A stretch of 46,516 nucleotides of DNA from Actinomycetota bacterium. Lineage in GTDB: Bacteria; Actinomycetota; Thermoleophilia; Miltoncostaeales; Miltoncostaeaceae. The stretch spans positions 1 through 46,516 of the forward strand of contig CANJMX010000002.1 of the NCBI GenBank assembly GCA_947475125.1, written 5' to 3'. Both the position numbers and the translations under genes were made by a program. Each line of letters begins with the position of its first letter. Position 1 is the first letter of the stretch. This document shows positions 8,210 through 16,865 of the stretch, piece after piece. The notes under the pieces are model-generated. The model had not been told where the DNA came from and made no database searches. It saw only the letters and a list, made by a program, of their open reading frames with translations.

Positions 8210-10236
8210 CGTACCTCCAGCGTTCGTGAGCGGCGGGATATCAACGCTCCGCCAATGTTCAGGATGAAGATGATTGCAACAAGAACCAAGGCTGCACCCC
8301 ATGCAAGTTGCAGCGACGCCGGCGTGGCCACCTGAATGGTTCGCTGATAGATGAGTTGCGGGATGGCGGCGATAGGTGCGTTGAGATCGGTCGAGAAGAA
8401 CTGATTGCCAAGCGATGTGAAGAGGAGCGGGGCCGTCTCGCCCGATGCCCGCGCCACCCCCAGCAGCACGCCCGTGATGATCCCTGGCAGCGCCGCCGGG
8501 ATCACAATCGAGAGGGTCGTACGCCACTTCGGCGCGCCCAGTGCCATGGCAGCCTCTTTCTGGGCCTGCGGCACCAGTTGCAGCACCTCGTCCGATGCCC
8601 GCACCACCACTGGGAACATGATGATGGCGAGTGCGATGCCGCCCGCCCAGGCCGAGAAGTGTCCCATCACGATCACCACGCCCAGATACACGATGAGCCC
8701 CACCACGATGGACGGCACTCCCAGCAGGATGTCCACCACAAAGCCCACGGCCGAGCCGATCTTGCCGCTGATGGTGCCCGGGCGGGCGACATCGCGGATG
8801 AAGAGCGCGGTGAGAATCCCCAGGGGGGCGGCAATGAGCGTGGCAAGACCCATAAGGATGAGCGTGCCCACGAGCGCGTTTGAGATACCCCCCGCGTAAC
8901 TCGATGGATCGGTGGGTGGCAGTTCGGTGAAGAACGATCCGGAGATGGCCGGCAGCCCCACGCGGATCATCTCCCAGATCACCAGGATGAGCGGCACCAT
9001 GCCAAAGGCAAGGCTGACCCACACGACCCCCTCGCCAAGACGCGACCGCACGCGACGCGAACGCGAGAGTGCTGCAGATCCGCTGATCGTGGCCGGCGGA
9101 CGGGGCGGCGGGGGCGGCGGCGGGGCGCCAGCAGCCAGAGACGGCGATACCTGCACGGCCTTGGGCGCGCGGCGGGGAAACAGGCCAGCGATACCAGTGA
9201 CCGCACGCGATACCAGACCGTCCTTGCGGGCGGCTCCGCCCTGGGAGCGGCGCACCACCAAGCGCGCCACAGCATTGATGCCAAAGGCGAGCACAAACAG
9301 CACCACAGCGAGGGCGGTGAGTGCCGACAGCTGGAGCCCCGATGCCTCACCGGTCTGCAGGGCGATGATCGACGCTAAGGTCGACCCCGGCCCCACAAGG
9401 GACGTGAATATGCCGGGACTATTGCCAAGCAGCAGTGCGATAGCGATGGTCTCGCCCACCGCGCGGCCCAGACCGAGCGCCGACGCCCCCACGATTCCGG
9501 AGCGGGCCCACGGCAGCATTGAGTGGCGCACCATCTCCCAGCGAGTGGCGCCAAGCGCATACGCGGCCTCCTGCTGATCGCGGGGCACTGTCAGCAGCAC
9601 CTCACGGATGATGGCCGTGATGATGGGCAGCACCATGATGGCCAGCACAAGCGCGGAGATGAGGTACGAGCCCGAGGTGATGGGACCCTCAAACGGGTGC
9701 CACCCAAAGATGCTGAGCCCGCCGAAGGTCGTCGAGAGCCATTCGAGTGCAGGCTTGAGGAATGGCACCAGCACTGTGAGACCCCAGAGACCAAAGATGA
9801 CCGACGGCACGGCCGCAAGCAGGTTGATCATGGCGCCGATGGGACCGCGCAGTTTCTTGGGCAGCAGCACCACGGTGGCAAGCGCGATACCGATGGCCGC
9901 CGGCACGGCGATGATGAGCGCCAGGATCGACGTCATCAGGGTGCCGTAGATAAATGGCAGGGCTCCGAAGATGGGAGCACCGCTCACCGGAGTGGGCAAC
10001 CACTGCTCGCCCGTCAGGAATCCCCACACCCCGAAGGTGGACCACACCTCGCCGGTCTGGGCAACGGTGTTCCAGATGAGGTAGCCCACGAAGGCCACCG
10101 CGATGACGGCAGCGCCCACCGCAAGGCCCACATAGGTACGGTCGGCCGCGACGCTGGATCCGGTGCGCCGTAGCGGTGATGGGAACTGTCGGGCGAGTGC
10201 CTCGTCGGGAGGCGAAGGCGGAGGCGGTGGCGTCAT
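8206..10236 (-). CDS. Fused phosphate permease PstC-PstA
   Basis: One 676-residue polypeptide contains both transmembrane subunits of the phosphate importer, which are usually separate. The first half is PstC-like, with a helix after VAADRTYVG, the GALPFIYGTL block and the EAA loop EAAYALGATRWEMVRHSM. The second half is PstA-like, with EAA loop EAAMALGAPKWRTTLSIVI and the RASGETAPLLF block. A Pro/Ala/Arg-rich linker that includes a run of eight prolines joins them near residues 355-390. The ATG at 10236 follows GGGGA; an in-frame ATG about 100 bases upstream lacks support. No frameshift or stop interrupts the junction, so this appears to be a true fusion. Confidence 0.93.
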   Translation of the reverse strand: MTPPPPPSPPDEALARQFPSPLRRTGSSVAADRTYVGLAVGAAVIAVAFVGYLIWNTVAQTGEVWSTFGVWGFLTGEQWLPTPVSGAPIFGALPFIYGTLMTSILALIIAVPAAIGIALATVVLLPKKLRGPIGAMINLLAAVPSVIFGLWGLTVLVPFLKPALEWLSTTFGGLSIFGWHPFEGPITSGSYLISALVLAIMVLPIITAIIREVLLTVPRDQQEAAYALGATRWEMVRHSMLPWARSGIVGASALGLGRAVGETIAIALLLGNSPGIFTSLVGPGSTLASIIALQTGEASGLQLSALTALAVVLFVLAFGINAVARLVVRRSQGGAARKDGLVSRAVTGIAGLFPRRAPKAVQVSPSLAAGAPPPPPPPRPPATISGSAALSRSRRVRSRLGEGVVWVSLAFGMVPLILVIWEMIRVGLPAISGSFFTELPPTDPSSYAGGISNALVGTLILMGLATLIAAPLGILTALFIRDVARPGTISGKIGSAVGFVVDILLGVPSIVVGLIVYLGVVIVMGHFSAWAGGIALAIIMFPVVVRASDEVLQLVPQAQKEAAMALGAPKWRTTLSIVIPAALPGIITGVLLGVARASGETAPLLFTSLGNQFFSTDLNAPIAAIPQLIYQRTIQVATPASLQLAWGAALVLVAIIFILNIGGALISRRSRTLEVR

Positions 10237-10312
10237 GTCCCCGGGTTCGATGGTGTGTGGTGGACCGCCAGCAATGGTGCCCGACGTGGTGTGAACTTGA
10301 TGTGAAACGCAC

Positions 10313-10346
10313 GGGGGCACCGGCTGCGTGTGCAACCGGTGCCCCC
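10313..10346 (-). terminator. Strong hairpin between pstS and pstCA
   Basis: Perfect 11-base arms (10313-10323 and 10336-10346; GGGGGCACCGG and its complement) enclose a 12-base loop, 31 bases after the pstS stop and 76 bases before the permease start. There is no T-tract. It could act as a partial terminator or 3' stabiliser that keeps pstS expression above that of the membrane subunits, a usual need in binding-protein-dependent importers. Confidence 0.65.
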
Positions 10347-10377
10347 GGGGACAGCAGGGATCAACTCAGAGAGTCGA

Positions 10378-11439
10378 TTAGCCCAGGTTCGCCAGCGCCT
10401 TGTTGGCACCGGTGCGCAGCTGACCCGAGAGCGCCACAAATCCGAGGCTCTCAAGCTTGCTCTGGGCGGTCTTGCCCAGGAAGTACGACAGGGCCGCGGA
10501 GACGGCACCGTTGTTCGGCATACCGGCACGCACCAGGATGAAGGTGGTGGTGGTGATGGGGTACGAACCAGAGTTCGGCGACGCCGTGAAGTCCATCTTG
10601 AGGTCGCCGGCCTTGATCTTGGCGTTCTGTGCAGCCGTGGGCGTACCGCCGAGCTGAATCGTCTTGGTCGACGGCAGCACGTACTGCATCACGCGGCCCT
10701 TACCCTTGACGATGCGCTTCTCACCGACGGCAACGACGTTGGTCTGAAGCCCGGCACGGATGGCGTCGCCCAGGTCGACGTAGCCAATGGCGTTGTCGTT
10801 GCTGTTTACGCAGTTGGCGACACCGGCGTTACCGGATGCCGACTGCAGGGCGGGAGCCGTCCAGGCCGGAGTCTGGTTCTGGCCGCCGGAGCTGACCTTC
10901 GCCTTGTACGACGCGCTCACCTTGGACAGGTAATTGCTGAAGTTGCCCGAGGTGCCCGAGGCGTCACTGCGCACGCACACCGTAATGGGCGATGCAGGGA
11001 ACTTGATGCCCTTGTTGGTCTTGGTGATCTTGGCGTCATTCCAGGTGGTGATGGCACCCGAGAAGATGTCGCCGAGAGTCGAGCCATCGATCTTGACCTT
11101 GTTGCCCGTCACGCCCGAGACGTGCACGGGAATGGAGATGGCACCGTAGAGCGTGGGGATGTAGGTGACGTTGGCACCACCGAAGGTGGCGACCTGCGCG
11201 TCGGACATGATGACGTCCGAGCCAGCGAAGTCGACGGTCTTGGCGGCGAGGGCCTTGATGCCTGAGCCGGAGCCGACGCCCGTGTACGAGCAGGCGCCCG
11301 AGTCGGAGCACCAGGTCTGGTAGGCGATGGCCGGGAAGGTTGCGCCGGAGCCGGTTGCGGCGCCGAATGCGCTTGCCGAGCCGGCGAGCGAGAGGCCCGC
11401 GGCGGACAGCAGCGCGACGTTACGGAGAGTGCGGTTCAC
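10378..11439 (-). CDS. pstS: Periplasmic-type phosphate-binding protein
   Basis: Secreted substrate-binding protein that captures phosphate for the Pst importer. It is 353 residues with a signal peptide (about 1-24, LLSAAGLSLAGSASA) and the PstS core: GSGATFPAIAYQTW, VDFAGSD, IPVHVSG, the phosphate-site loop RSDASGTSGNFSNYL, and AIGYVDLGDA. There is no lipobox cysteine, so unlike most monoderm PstS proteins it does not look lipid-anchored; it may be wall-associated or released. Two disulfide-candidate pairs are visible (CSDSGAC; C153 with C205). First gene of the operon, preceded by PHO-box-like repeats. Confidence 0.95.
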   Translation of the reverse strand: MNRTLRNVALLSAAGLSLAGSASAFGAATGSGATFPAIAYQTWCSDSGACSYTGVGSGSGIKALAAKTVDFAGSDVIMSDAQVATFGGANVTYIPTLYGAISIPVHVSGVTGNKVKIDGSTLGDIFSGAITTWNDAKITKTNKGIKFPASPITVCVRSDASGTSGNFSNYLSKVSASYKAKVSSGGQNQTPAWTAPALQSASGNAGVANCVNSNDNAIGYVDLGDAIRAGLQTNVVAVGEKRIVKGKGRVMQYVLPSTKTIQLGGTPTAAQNAKIKAGDLKMDFTASPNSGSYPITTTTFILVRAGMPNNGAVSAALSYFLGKTAQSKLESLGFVALSGQLRTGANKALANLG

Positions 11440-11519
11440 GTGTGAGATGTCTCCTGAGATGAGTGCTGGGGAACTTCCCTCCCGGGTGCGCCCCGCGAGT
11501 CACTGGGAGTGTTCCCCGA

Positions 11520-11573
11520 CTCCTGTGAACGACTTGTGACCTGTTACAGGCATCCTGTGACCATCCTGTGAAA
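11520..11573 (-). promoter_or_regulatory. PHO-box-like direct repeats upstream of pstS
   Basis: Read on the minus strand, two pairs of adjacent 11-base direct repeats occur: TTTCACAGGAT then GGTCACAGGAT (11573-11552), and GGTCACAAGTC then GTTCACAGGAG (11541-11520), separated by 10 bases. The 11-base period and the TTCACAG/GTCACAG core match the actinobacterial PhoP box architecture (GTTCACC-type repeats). They lie 81-134 bases upstream of the pstS start. Confidence 0.75.
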
Positions 11574-11591
11574 CCGCTTCGCGCCTTCGTT

Positions 11592-11632
11592 TTCACGTAT
11601 TCACGGCCTGTTCACGAGTCCGTCACGATTCA
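11592..11632 (+). promoter_or_regulatory. PHO-box-like direct repeats upstream of the response regulator
   Basis: On the plus strand TTCACG units start at 11592, 11600 and 11611, followed by GTCACG at 11622; the last three have an 11-base period. This is the same repeat type as on the other strand and faces the response regulator that starts at 11663, suggesting autoregulation within a shared divergent control region. Confidence 0.65.
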
Positions 11633-11662
11633 GCCCTGACACAGACGTAACGTCGCCGTCAT

Positions 11663-12406
11663 ATGAGCACAGTTCCTGATCCGAACCGCCGCACCGTCCT
11701 TGTGGTGGAAGATGATGAGTCCACCGCGCAGGCCGTGGCCTGGCATCTGTCCAAGGCCGGATACGCCACCAGCGTGGCCCGTGACGGGCTCGCCGCCCTC
11801 ACCACGCTCAAGGCGTGGCAGCCCGATGCCGTGGTGCTCGACCTCATGTTGCCGCACGTGGACGGGTGGGCAATCATCCGCGACGTACGCCGCTGGGCTC
11901 CCAACCTGCCCATCATCGTGATGACCGCGCGCCCCGACGAGGGGGAGCGCCTTGAGGCACTTACGCTCGGGGCCGACGACCTGCTGCGAAAGCCATTCTC
12001 GGCCCGCGAGCTGGTGGCGCGACTCGATACCGCCCTGCGGCGTGCCGAGGTGCTGGGCGAGGGCGATCCATCTGAGGTGTCGATGGGCGACCTCGAGATC
12101 GACCGCGACCGCCTGCAAGTGCGGGTGGCCGACGAAGTGGCACCGCTCACACCGCTCGAGACCAAACTGCTGTGGATCCTCGCCGAGGAGAAGGGCCGAT
12201 CGCTGTCACGTGACGCGATCTTTGAGCGTGTGTGGGGCGGCGACCGCCCGCATGGCGACCGCTCGGTAGATGTTCTTGTGCGCCGCCTGCGACGCAAGGT
12301 TGACGAAACCGGCGGGCGCTACACCTACGTGCAGACCGAGCACCGGGTCGGGTACCGCCTGGAAGCCATCGCCAAGGCATTCCCCGTGGGGCGCCGGCGG
12401 GGCTAG
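11663..12406 (+). CDS. OmpR/PhoB-family response regulator, probable PhoP
   Basis: A 247-residue two-component regulator. The receiver domain (about 10-125) has the acidic pair EDDE, the phospho-acceptor aspartate in VLDLMLP, the threonine in IVMTARP and the lysine in RKPFSA. The C-terminal winged-helix domain (about 140-238) has LTPLETKLLWIL, the recognition helix RSVDVLVRRLRRKVD, and the HRVGYRL wing. Its position divergent from pstS with PHO-box-like repeats between them points to the phosphate-starvation regulator. No partner histidine kinase is adjacent, which is unusual for phoP. Its 3' end overlaps the convergent phosphatase gene by four bases. Confidence 0.9.
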   Translation: MSTVPDPNRRTVLVVEDDESTAQAVAWHLSKAGYATSVARDGLAALTTLKAWQPDAVVLDLMLPHVDGWAIIRDVRRWAPNLPIIVMTARPDEGERLEALTLGADDLLRKPFSARELVARLDTALRRAEVLGEGDPSEVSMGDLEIDRDRLQVRVADEVAPLTPLETKLLWILAEEKGRSLSRDAIFERVWGGDRPHGDRSVDVLVRRLRRKVDETGGRYTYVQTEHRVGYRLEAIAKAFPVGRRRG

Positions 12407-14013
12407 GCGTCGAGCCGCGGTACCCGCTGCACCGCCAGCACCGAGACGTCGTCGCGCAGGTTGCCCTCGTCGTAGCGTCGCGCGCGCTCGGTGAGGTATG
12501 CCATGCGCTCCTCAAGAGGCAGGTGCGCCGAGGCAGCCAAGGTCTCGATGACTCGTGACGACCCGAACATGACGTCGCCCTGCCGCGCCTCCACCAGACC
12601 ATCGGTGTAGATCACCAGGGTGCCACCCTCGGGAATCGTGACCTCGGTCACCGGCCATGATGGCGGGTCGAGCAGGCCAAGAATGGGGCCCCGCTCCTCC
12701 ACCTCGATGAGCGCGCCGGTGCCGCCGGACATCACGATTGGCCTGGGGTGCCCGGCAAGTGCGATCTCGGCGCGGCCGTCGGGGTGCACGTGGCAGTGGC
12801 ACATGGTGGAGAAGATTCCCTGTTCGCGTTCGCCCGGGCCAACGACAAGGCCATTCAGCACACCCAGCACGCGCTGCGGGTCGGGATCCACCTCAACCAG
12901 CGCGCGCCAGCCGAATCGCATGCGTGCAGCCCGTGCGGCCGGCTCGGCACCGTGCCCGGCAACATCGCCCACCACCACCACGAGACTTCCGTCAGGAAGC
13001 ACGCGGGCGTCGTAGAAGTCGCCCCCGATGGCAAGCCCCGGGCTCATGGGCAGATAGCGGGCCGCCAGACGCAGGCCGGGAACGGCGGGCAGGTTCTCGG
13101 GAAGCAGACCCTTCTCCACCGTGCGCCACAGACGCCGCTCGGCGCGCGCGGCCTCGGTGCGACGGGCACTGGCCTCAGCGGCGTCACGCTGTACCACCAC
13201 CTGCCCCTGCATCTCGTTGAACGACTCCACCAGCTGGTGAACCTCACGCGCAGCGCTCTCCGGGAGCGGCACCTTCTCGCCCGTGCGGCCCGCCCCCACG
13301 CGCCGCACTCCCTGCAGCAGCGATCCAAGTGGGGCACCCACCCGGCGCCACAGCAGCCGCGTGGCGCCCAGAACGGTGAGCACGGCGATGACAGATCCGA
13401 GGAGGAGAGCGAGGATGGTGAGGGTGCGCCGGCGGTCGGCACGGCGAAGCGCAGTCTGACGCTCGCGCTCCACGAGCCCCCGGAGTTCGGCCTGCTCCGC
13501 TCGCAGCGCGTCGAGGCGGGCCTTGTCGATGCCCTGATTAATGCGATCCACCGCGCCCTGGATGTCGCCCTGCTTGCGCAGGTCAATAAGGGTCGCGGCC
13601 TCGGAGAACCACAGCTGGGCGGCGCGGTCGATCGAGGCCACCGACTGCTCCAGTTTGGGGCTGCCGGTCACGAGCCCCTGCAGCCGCGCGATGCTGCGCG
13701 GGTACGAGGCCTCGGCCTTGACGTACGGCACCAGATAGTTGGGTCGGCCGGTGAGCGTGTACCCGCTCACGCCGGTCTCGGCATTCAGCAGGTCGGCGAG
13801 GATGGATTCGGCCGTGGTGGCGCGCGTGACGGCCACCTGCTGATCGTCGCGGTACGACGCCGTGGATGCGTACACGCCGATGATGGCCAGGGCGCTGAGC
13901 ACGCCCAGCACCAGACCCACGCCCACCACCACGCGTGTGAGCAGCCCACGCAGCGACGGGGTGCCCCGACCGCGGAGCACCGACCAGAGGTCGCGCCTGT
14001 CCGGATCCCTCAT
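12403..14013 (-). CDS. CHASE3-HAMP-SpoIIE (PP2C-type) membrane phosphatase
   Basis: A 536-residue signalling phosphatase, probably acting on an anti-sigma-factor antagonist as RsbU-type enzymes do. Order: cytoplasmic N-terminus, membrane segment (about 27-50), extracellular four-helix CHASE3-like domain (about 52-195, with TTAESILADLLNAETGVSGY), second membrane segment (about 203-225), HAMP linker (to about 280), short coiled coil, SpoIIE domain (about 310-530). Metal-binding and catalytic motifs are intact: AIGGDFYDA, VVGDVAGHGAEPA, IYTDGLVEAR and NLRDDVSVLAV. Last gene of a leftward operon, 25 bases after the KhtT-like gene. Its target is not encoded nearby. Confidence 0.93.
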   Translation of the reverse strand: MRDPDRRDLWSVLRGRGTPSLRGLLTRVVVGVGLVLGVLSALAIIGVYASTASYRDDQQVAVTRATTAESILADLLNAETGVSGYTLTGRPNYLVPYVKAEASYPRSIARLQGLVTGSPKLEQSVASIDRAAQLWFSEAATLIDLRKQGDIQGAVDRINQGIDKARLDALRAEQAELRGLVERERQTALRRADRRRTLTILALLLGSVIAVLTVLGATRLLWRRVGAPLGSLLQGVRRVGAGRTGEKVPLPESAAREVHQLVESFNEMQGQVVVQRDAAEASARRTEAARAERRLWRTVEKGLLPENLPAVPGLRLAARYLPMSPGLAIGGDFYDARVLPDGSLVVVVGDVAGHGAEPAARAARMRFGWRALVEVDPDPQRVLGVLNGLVVGPGEREQGIFSTMCHCHVHPDGRAEIALAGHPRPIVMSGGTGALIEVEERGPILGLLDPPSWPVTEVTIPEGGTLVIYTDGLVEARQGDVMFGSSRVIETLAASAHLPLEERMAYLTERARRYDEGNLRDDVSVLAVQRVPRLDA

Positions 14014-14038
14014 GGAGTATCCGCCGCCCCGAAGGGAC

Positions 14039-14542
14039 TCAGGCGGAGTCCGACGGAGGGCCGTCTGCCACGAGTCGCTGGATTTCGTCGAAGGTGTCGG
14101 GTCGGGTGAGAATCACCAGGGTGTCGTTGGCCCTGATGGGTTCATCCGGATGCGGCATGGGAAGTGCCCCCTCCGTGCGCAGAATGGCCACGATCGTGCC
14201 GCCCGTGGTCCGGCGTATTCGACAGGTCTGCACGGTACGGCCCACAAGCGGGCTGTCGGCTGGGATATCCACCCATTCGAGTGCCAGGTCGTTGAGCGCT
14301 ACATCGAGGTGCTCGGCGAGCTCCGGGCGGTACACCACGCCCCCGAGGATGGACCCCAGTTGGCGGGCCTCGTCGTCGGTGAGAACGAGGACGTCCTCGG
14401 CGTCCTCGTCGGGGTCGCTGCGGTGGTACACCTCGCGCCTCCCGTCGGTGTGCACGATGGCGCACACGTCCTCGCCGCGGGTGGTGTGCATGGTGAATTT
14501 CTTGCCGACGCCGGGGAGGCGTGTCTCTCGGACCTCGATCAC
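14039..14542 (-). CDS. KhtT-like regulatory subunit of a K+/H+ antiporter (RCK_C domain)
   Basis: A 167-residue cytoplasmic protein resembling Bacillus KhtT. The N-terminal part begins IEVRETRLPGVGKKF, as in the family, and the TrkA_C/RCK_C domain spans about 78-160 (VDIPADSPLVGRTV, then RANDTLVILTRPDTF). RCK_C domains bind small ligands and gate the partner transporter. The GTG start overlaps the stop of the upstream antiporter gene by four bases, giving the same antiporter-regulator pairing as KhtU-KhtT. The acidic insert DPDEDAEDVLVLTDDEA lies between the two domains. Confidence 0.87.
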   Translation of the reverse strand: MIEVRETRLPGVGKKFTMHTTRGEDVCAIVHTDGRREVYHRSDPDEDAEDVLVLTDDEARQLGSILGGVVYRPELAEHLDVALNDLALEWVDIPADSPLVGRTVQTCRIRRTTGGTIVAILRTEGALPMPHPDEPIRANDTLVILTRPDTFDEIQRLVADGPPSDSA

Positions 14543-15756
14543 GAACGTTCCTCCTCGTGGGCGACCACCGCTGCGCTGGGTTTCCGGGATCCGAACAACG
14601 CGCGTCCGATCGTTCGGGATTCTCTCATCAGTAGCACTCCAATGAGTGCTGTGACCAGCACAAGCACACCGGCGAATGACGTAATGCGCTGTCGAAAGGC
14701 GGGATCGAGCGCCATGCCGAGGGCTGCGATCTGGGCAAGGATCAGCGAGAACTCACCGCGGGCGATGAGGCTCGACCCCACCGTGAACGACTGCCGGCGC
14801 GAAAATCCGCTGCTGCGGCCGGCGATCCAGCCGGCGACAAGCTTGCCGCCCACCGCCACCACAGCGCCGATGAGGATCCACTGCCAGATCTCCCCGGCCG
14901 ACCCCAGGTCGATCTGCAGGCCGAATGCGAAGAAGAAGATGGCCGCTGCGAAGTCGCGCAGGCCATACAGGTGCCGCTCGATGCGGTCGCGTGCCTCGGT
15001 CTCGGACAGCAGGATTCCCGCCAGCAGTGCCCCGATAGCGGCCGACAGCCCTGCCCACTCCGCCAGCGCGGCGGCACCCACCAGCAGTGCAAGAGCAGCC
15101 AGTACCAGTCGCTCGCGCTCGAGGTACGGACTGACGCGATTGATGTACTTGGGCAGATAGCGGCTGGCCACCAGGAATGCGGCCACGAACGCCACCACAA
15201 TCACGGTACGCGCCGTGATCATGCCCCCACTCACCGTCTGCCCCACCGCCAGTGCGGATGCAACGGCCAGGAACACTGCGACGGCCATGTCCTCAAACAC
15301 CAGGATGCCCAGCACCAGATCGGTCTCATCGTCGGCCAGCCGACGGAAGTCGAACAGGGCCTGGATGATGATGCCGCTGCTTGACACATAGATGATGCCG
15401 GCCACGATGAGGGCCTCGGCGCTCACCCCGAACAGGGCCACGCCCACCGCAAACCCCAGGCCGCCATTCACCACCAGGTCGATCACCCCACCCCGCAGCA
15501 CCAGATTGCGTGCCTGGACCAGGCGCTCAAGGCTGAACTCAAGCCCCAGATAGAACAGCAGCAGGATGATCCCGAGCTCACTGATGAGGTACAGCGGCTC
15601 ACCTTGAAGGAGGGCCGAGGGGAATGGTTCGTAGGGCCCCAGCAGGATGCCCGCGATGATGAACAGCGGGATGGCCGAGAACCTGAGGCGCTCGCCGATG
15701 ATGGCGGCGGCGGCGACCGCGACCAGAATGATCGCGAGTTGCCCGAGAAGGCTCAT
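14539..15756 (-). CDS. CPA2-type cation/proton antiporter (KhtU-like)
   Basis: A 405-residue membrane protein with about 12 transmembrane segments, from the monovalent cation:proton antiporter-2 family. Family marks include AIPLFIIAGILLGP, LLLFYLGLEFSLERL and the core LVFEDMAVAVFLAVASALA with its acidic transport-site residues. Later come AIGALLAGILLSET and SLIARGEFSLILA. There is no fused RCK domain; the next gene supplies it. The ATG overlaps the pyrD stop by four bases. By analogy with KhtTU it should export K+ or Na+ in exchange for protons. Confidence 0.9.
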   Translation of the reverse strand: MSLLGQLAIILVAVAAAAIIGERLRFSAIPLFIIAGILLGPYEPFPSALLQGEPLYLISELGIILLLFYLGLEFSLERLVQARNLVLRGGVIDLVVNGGLGFAVGVALFGVSAEALIVAGIIYVSSSGIIIQALFDFRRLADDETDLVLGILVFEDMAVAVFLAVASALAVGQTVSGGMITARTVIVVAFVAAFLVASRYLPKYINRVSPYLERERLVLAALALLVGAAALAEWAGLSAAIGALLAGILLSETEARDRIERHLYGLRDFAAAIFFFAFGLQIDLGSAGEIWQWILIGAVVAVGGKLVAGWIAGRSSGFSRRQSFTVGSSLIARGEFSLILAQIAALGMALDPAFRQRITSFAGVLVLVTALIGVLLMRESRTIGRALFGSRKPSAAVVAHEEERS

Positions 15757-16865
15757 CCGCCCCCGGCCAGCGCACTGCCCACGAGTTCTGAGATGTGGCC
15801 AACCTGTTCGCGCCGCATGCGATCGACGAGCCCAGTGGTGATGTCACGGGCGATTGTGGGGCCGCGGTACACCATGCCGGTCCATACCTCCACCAGTGAT
15901 GCGCCGCTCGCCAGGCGGTCCCACGCCTGATCGGCATCCATGATGCCGCCCACGCCGATAATCACCAGATCCCCACTGGCACGGCGAGCAGCGATGCGGG
16001 TGGCCTCATCTGCACGGGCACGAAGTGGGGGGCCCGACATGCCGCCCTGCTGTGCCGCCGCCGGGTCGGCGGGGTTCGTAAGCCCCTCGCGCGAAATGGT
16101 GGTGTTGGTGAGCACCACCCCGGCCAGTCCCAGTTCTCCCGCAAGGTCAACGGCGTCCTCAATCTGCGCATCGGGCAGATCGGGTGCCAGCTTCACCAGG
16201 AAGGGCATGGGGGCGCGTCCGTCGCGGGCACGCATTGAGGCATCCTCGTCGCGAAGGGCACCGAGGATCGCCGTGAGGTGATCGCGGTCCTGCAACTCGC
16301 GAAGCCCCGGGGTGTTGGGCGACGACACATTTACCACCACAAGATCGGCCACGCCACGAAGCAGACGGTACGAGGCCACGTGATCGGCCGGGGCGTCGTC
16401 GAGTGGCGTCACCTTCGACTTGCCGATGTTGATGGCGATGGGAATTCCGGCGCCGGACCCCTCACGTGCGGCAGCGATGCGCCGGGCTGTGACCGCCGCG
16501 CCATCGTTGTTGAATCCCATGCGGTTGACGATGGCCTCGTCATCCACCAGGCGAAACAGCCGGGGGCGTGGGTTTCCCGGCTGGGCACGGGCGGTCACGG
16601 TGCCGATCTCAGCGAATCCGAACCCCAGGCGTCCCCAGGCGCGCACCGCCCGTCCGTACTTGTCGTAGCCAGCGGCCAGCCCCACCGGGCCGGCGAAGTC
16701 GAGGCCCATCAGCCGCTGGTGCACCGAGGCATCGCGGGTGGCCATGTACCCCTTGGCGGGCATCAGCAGCGGGCTCCCCACCTGCAATGCACGCAGCGCG
16801 GCCTCATGGGCGCGCTCGGGATCCATGCGGAATGCCGTGCGCCGGATGATCGCCGGCATCCCCAT
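15753..16865 (-). CDS. pyrD: Dihydroorotate dehydrogenase (quinone), class 2
   Basis: Pyrimidine synthesis: FMN-dependent oxidation of dihydroorotate to orotate, passing electrons to the quinone pool at the membrane. The 370-residue length and the N-terminal helical extension (RRTAFRMDPERAHEAALRAL) indicate class 2. The core shows GLAAGYDK, EIGTVTARAQPGNPRPRLFR, NRMGFNNDG, NVSSPNTPGLR with the catalytic serine of class 2, VKLAPDL, TNTT and GVGGI. The ATG at 16865 overlaps the upstream stop (TGATG); an internal ATG two codons later is possible. No other pyrimidine gene is in the window. Confidence 0.96.
   Translation of the reverse strand: MGMPAIIRRTAFRMDPERAHEAALRALQVGSPLLMPAKGYMATRDASVHQRLMGLDFAGPVGLAAGYDKYGRAVRAWGRLGFGFAEIGTVTARAQPGNPRPRLFRLVDDEAIVNRMGFNNDGAAVTARRIAAAREGSGAGIPIAINIGKSKVTPLDDAPADHVASYRLLRGVADLVVVNVSSPNTPGLRELQDRDHLTAILGALRDEDASMRARDGRAPMPFLVKLAPDLPDAQIEDAVDLAGELGLAGVVLTNTTISREGLTNPADPAAAQQGGMSGPPLRARADEATRIAARRASGDLVIIGVGGIMDADQAWDRLASGASLVEVWTGMVYRGPTIARDITTGLVDRMRREQVGHISELVGSALAGGG

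Noticed and set aside
7271..9022. Leftward extension of the pstB frame to 583 codons
   Set aside because: The upstream part overlaps the fused permease gene in another frame and reads as shadow sequence; the ATG at 8209 with ATGA coupling is the natural start.
12748..14109. Rightward 453-codon open frame opposite the SpoIIE phosphatase
   Set aside because: His/Arg/Gly-rich translation with no domain; the opposite strand has intact phosphatase motifs.
13862..15160. Rightward 432-codon open frame opposite the KhtT-like and antiporter genes
   Set aside because: Ser/Arg/Pro-rich shadow; both leftward genes have clear family motifs.
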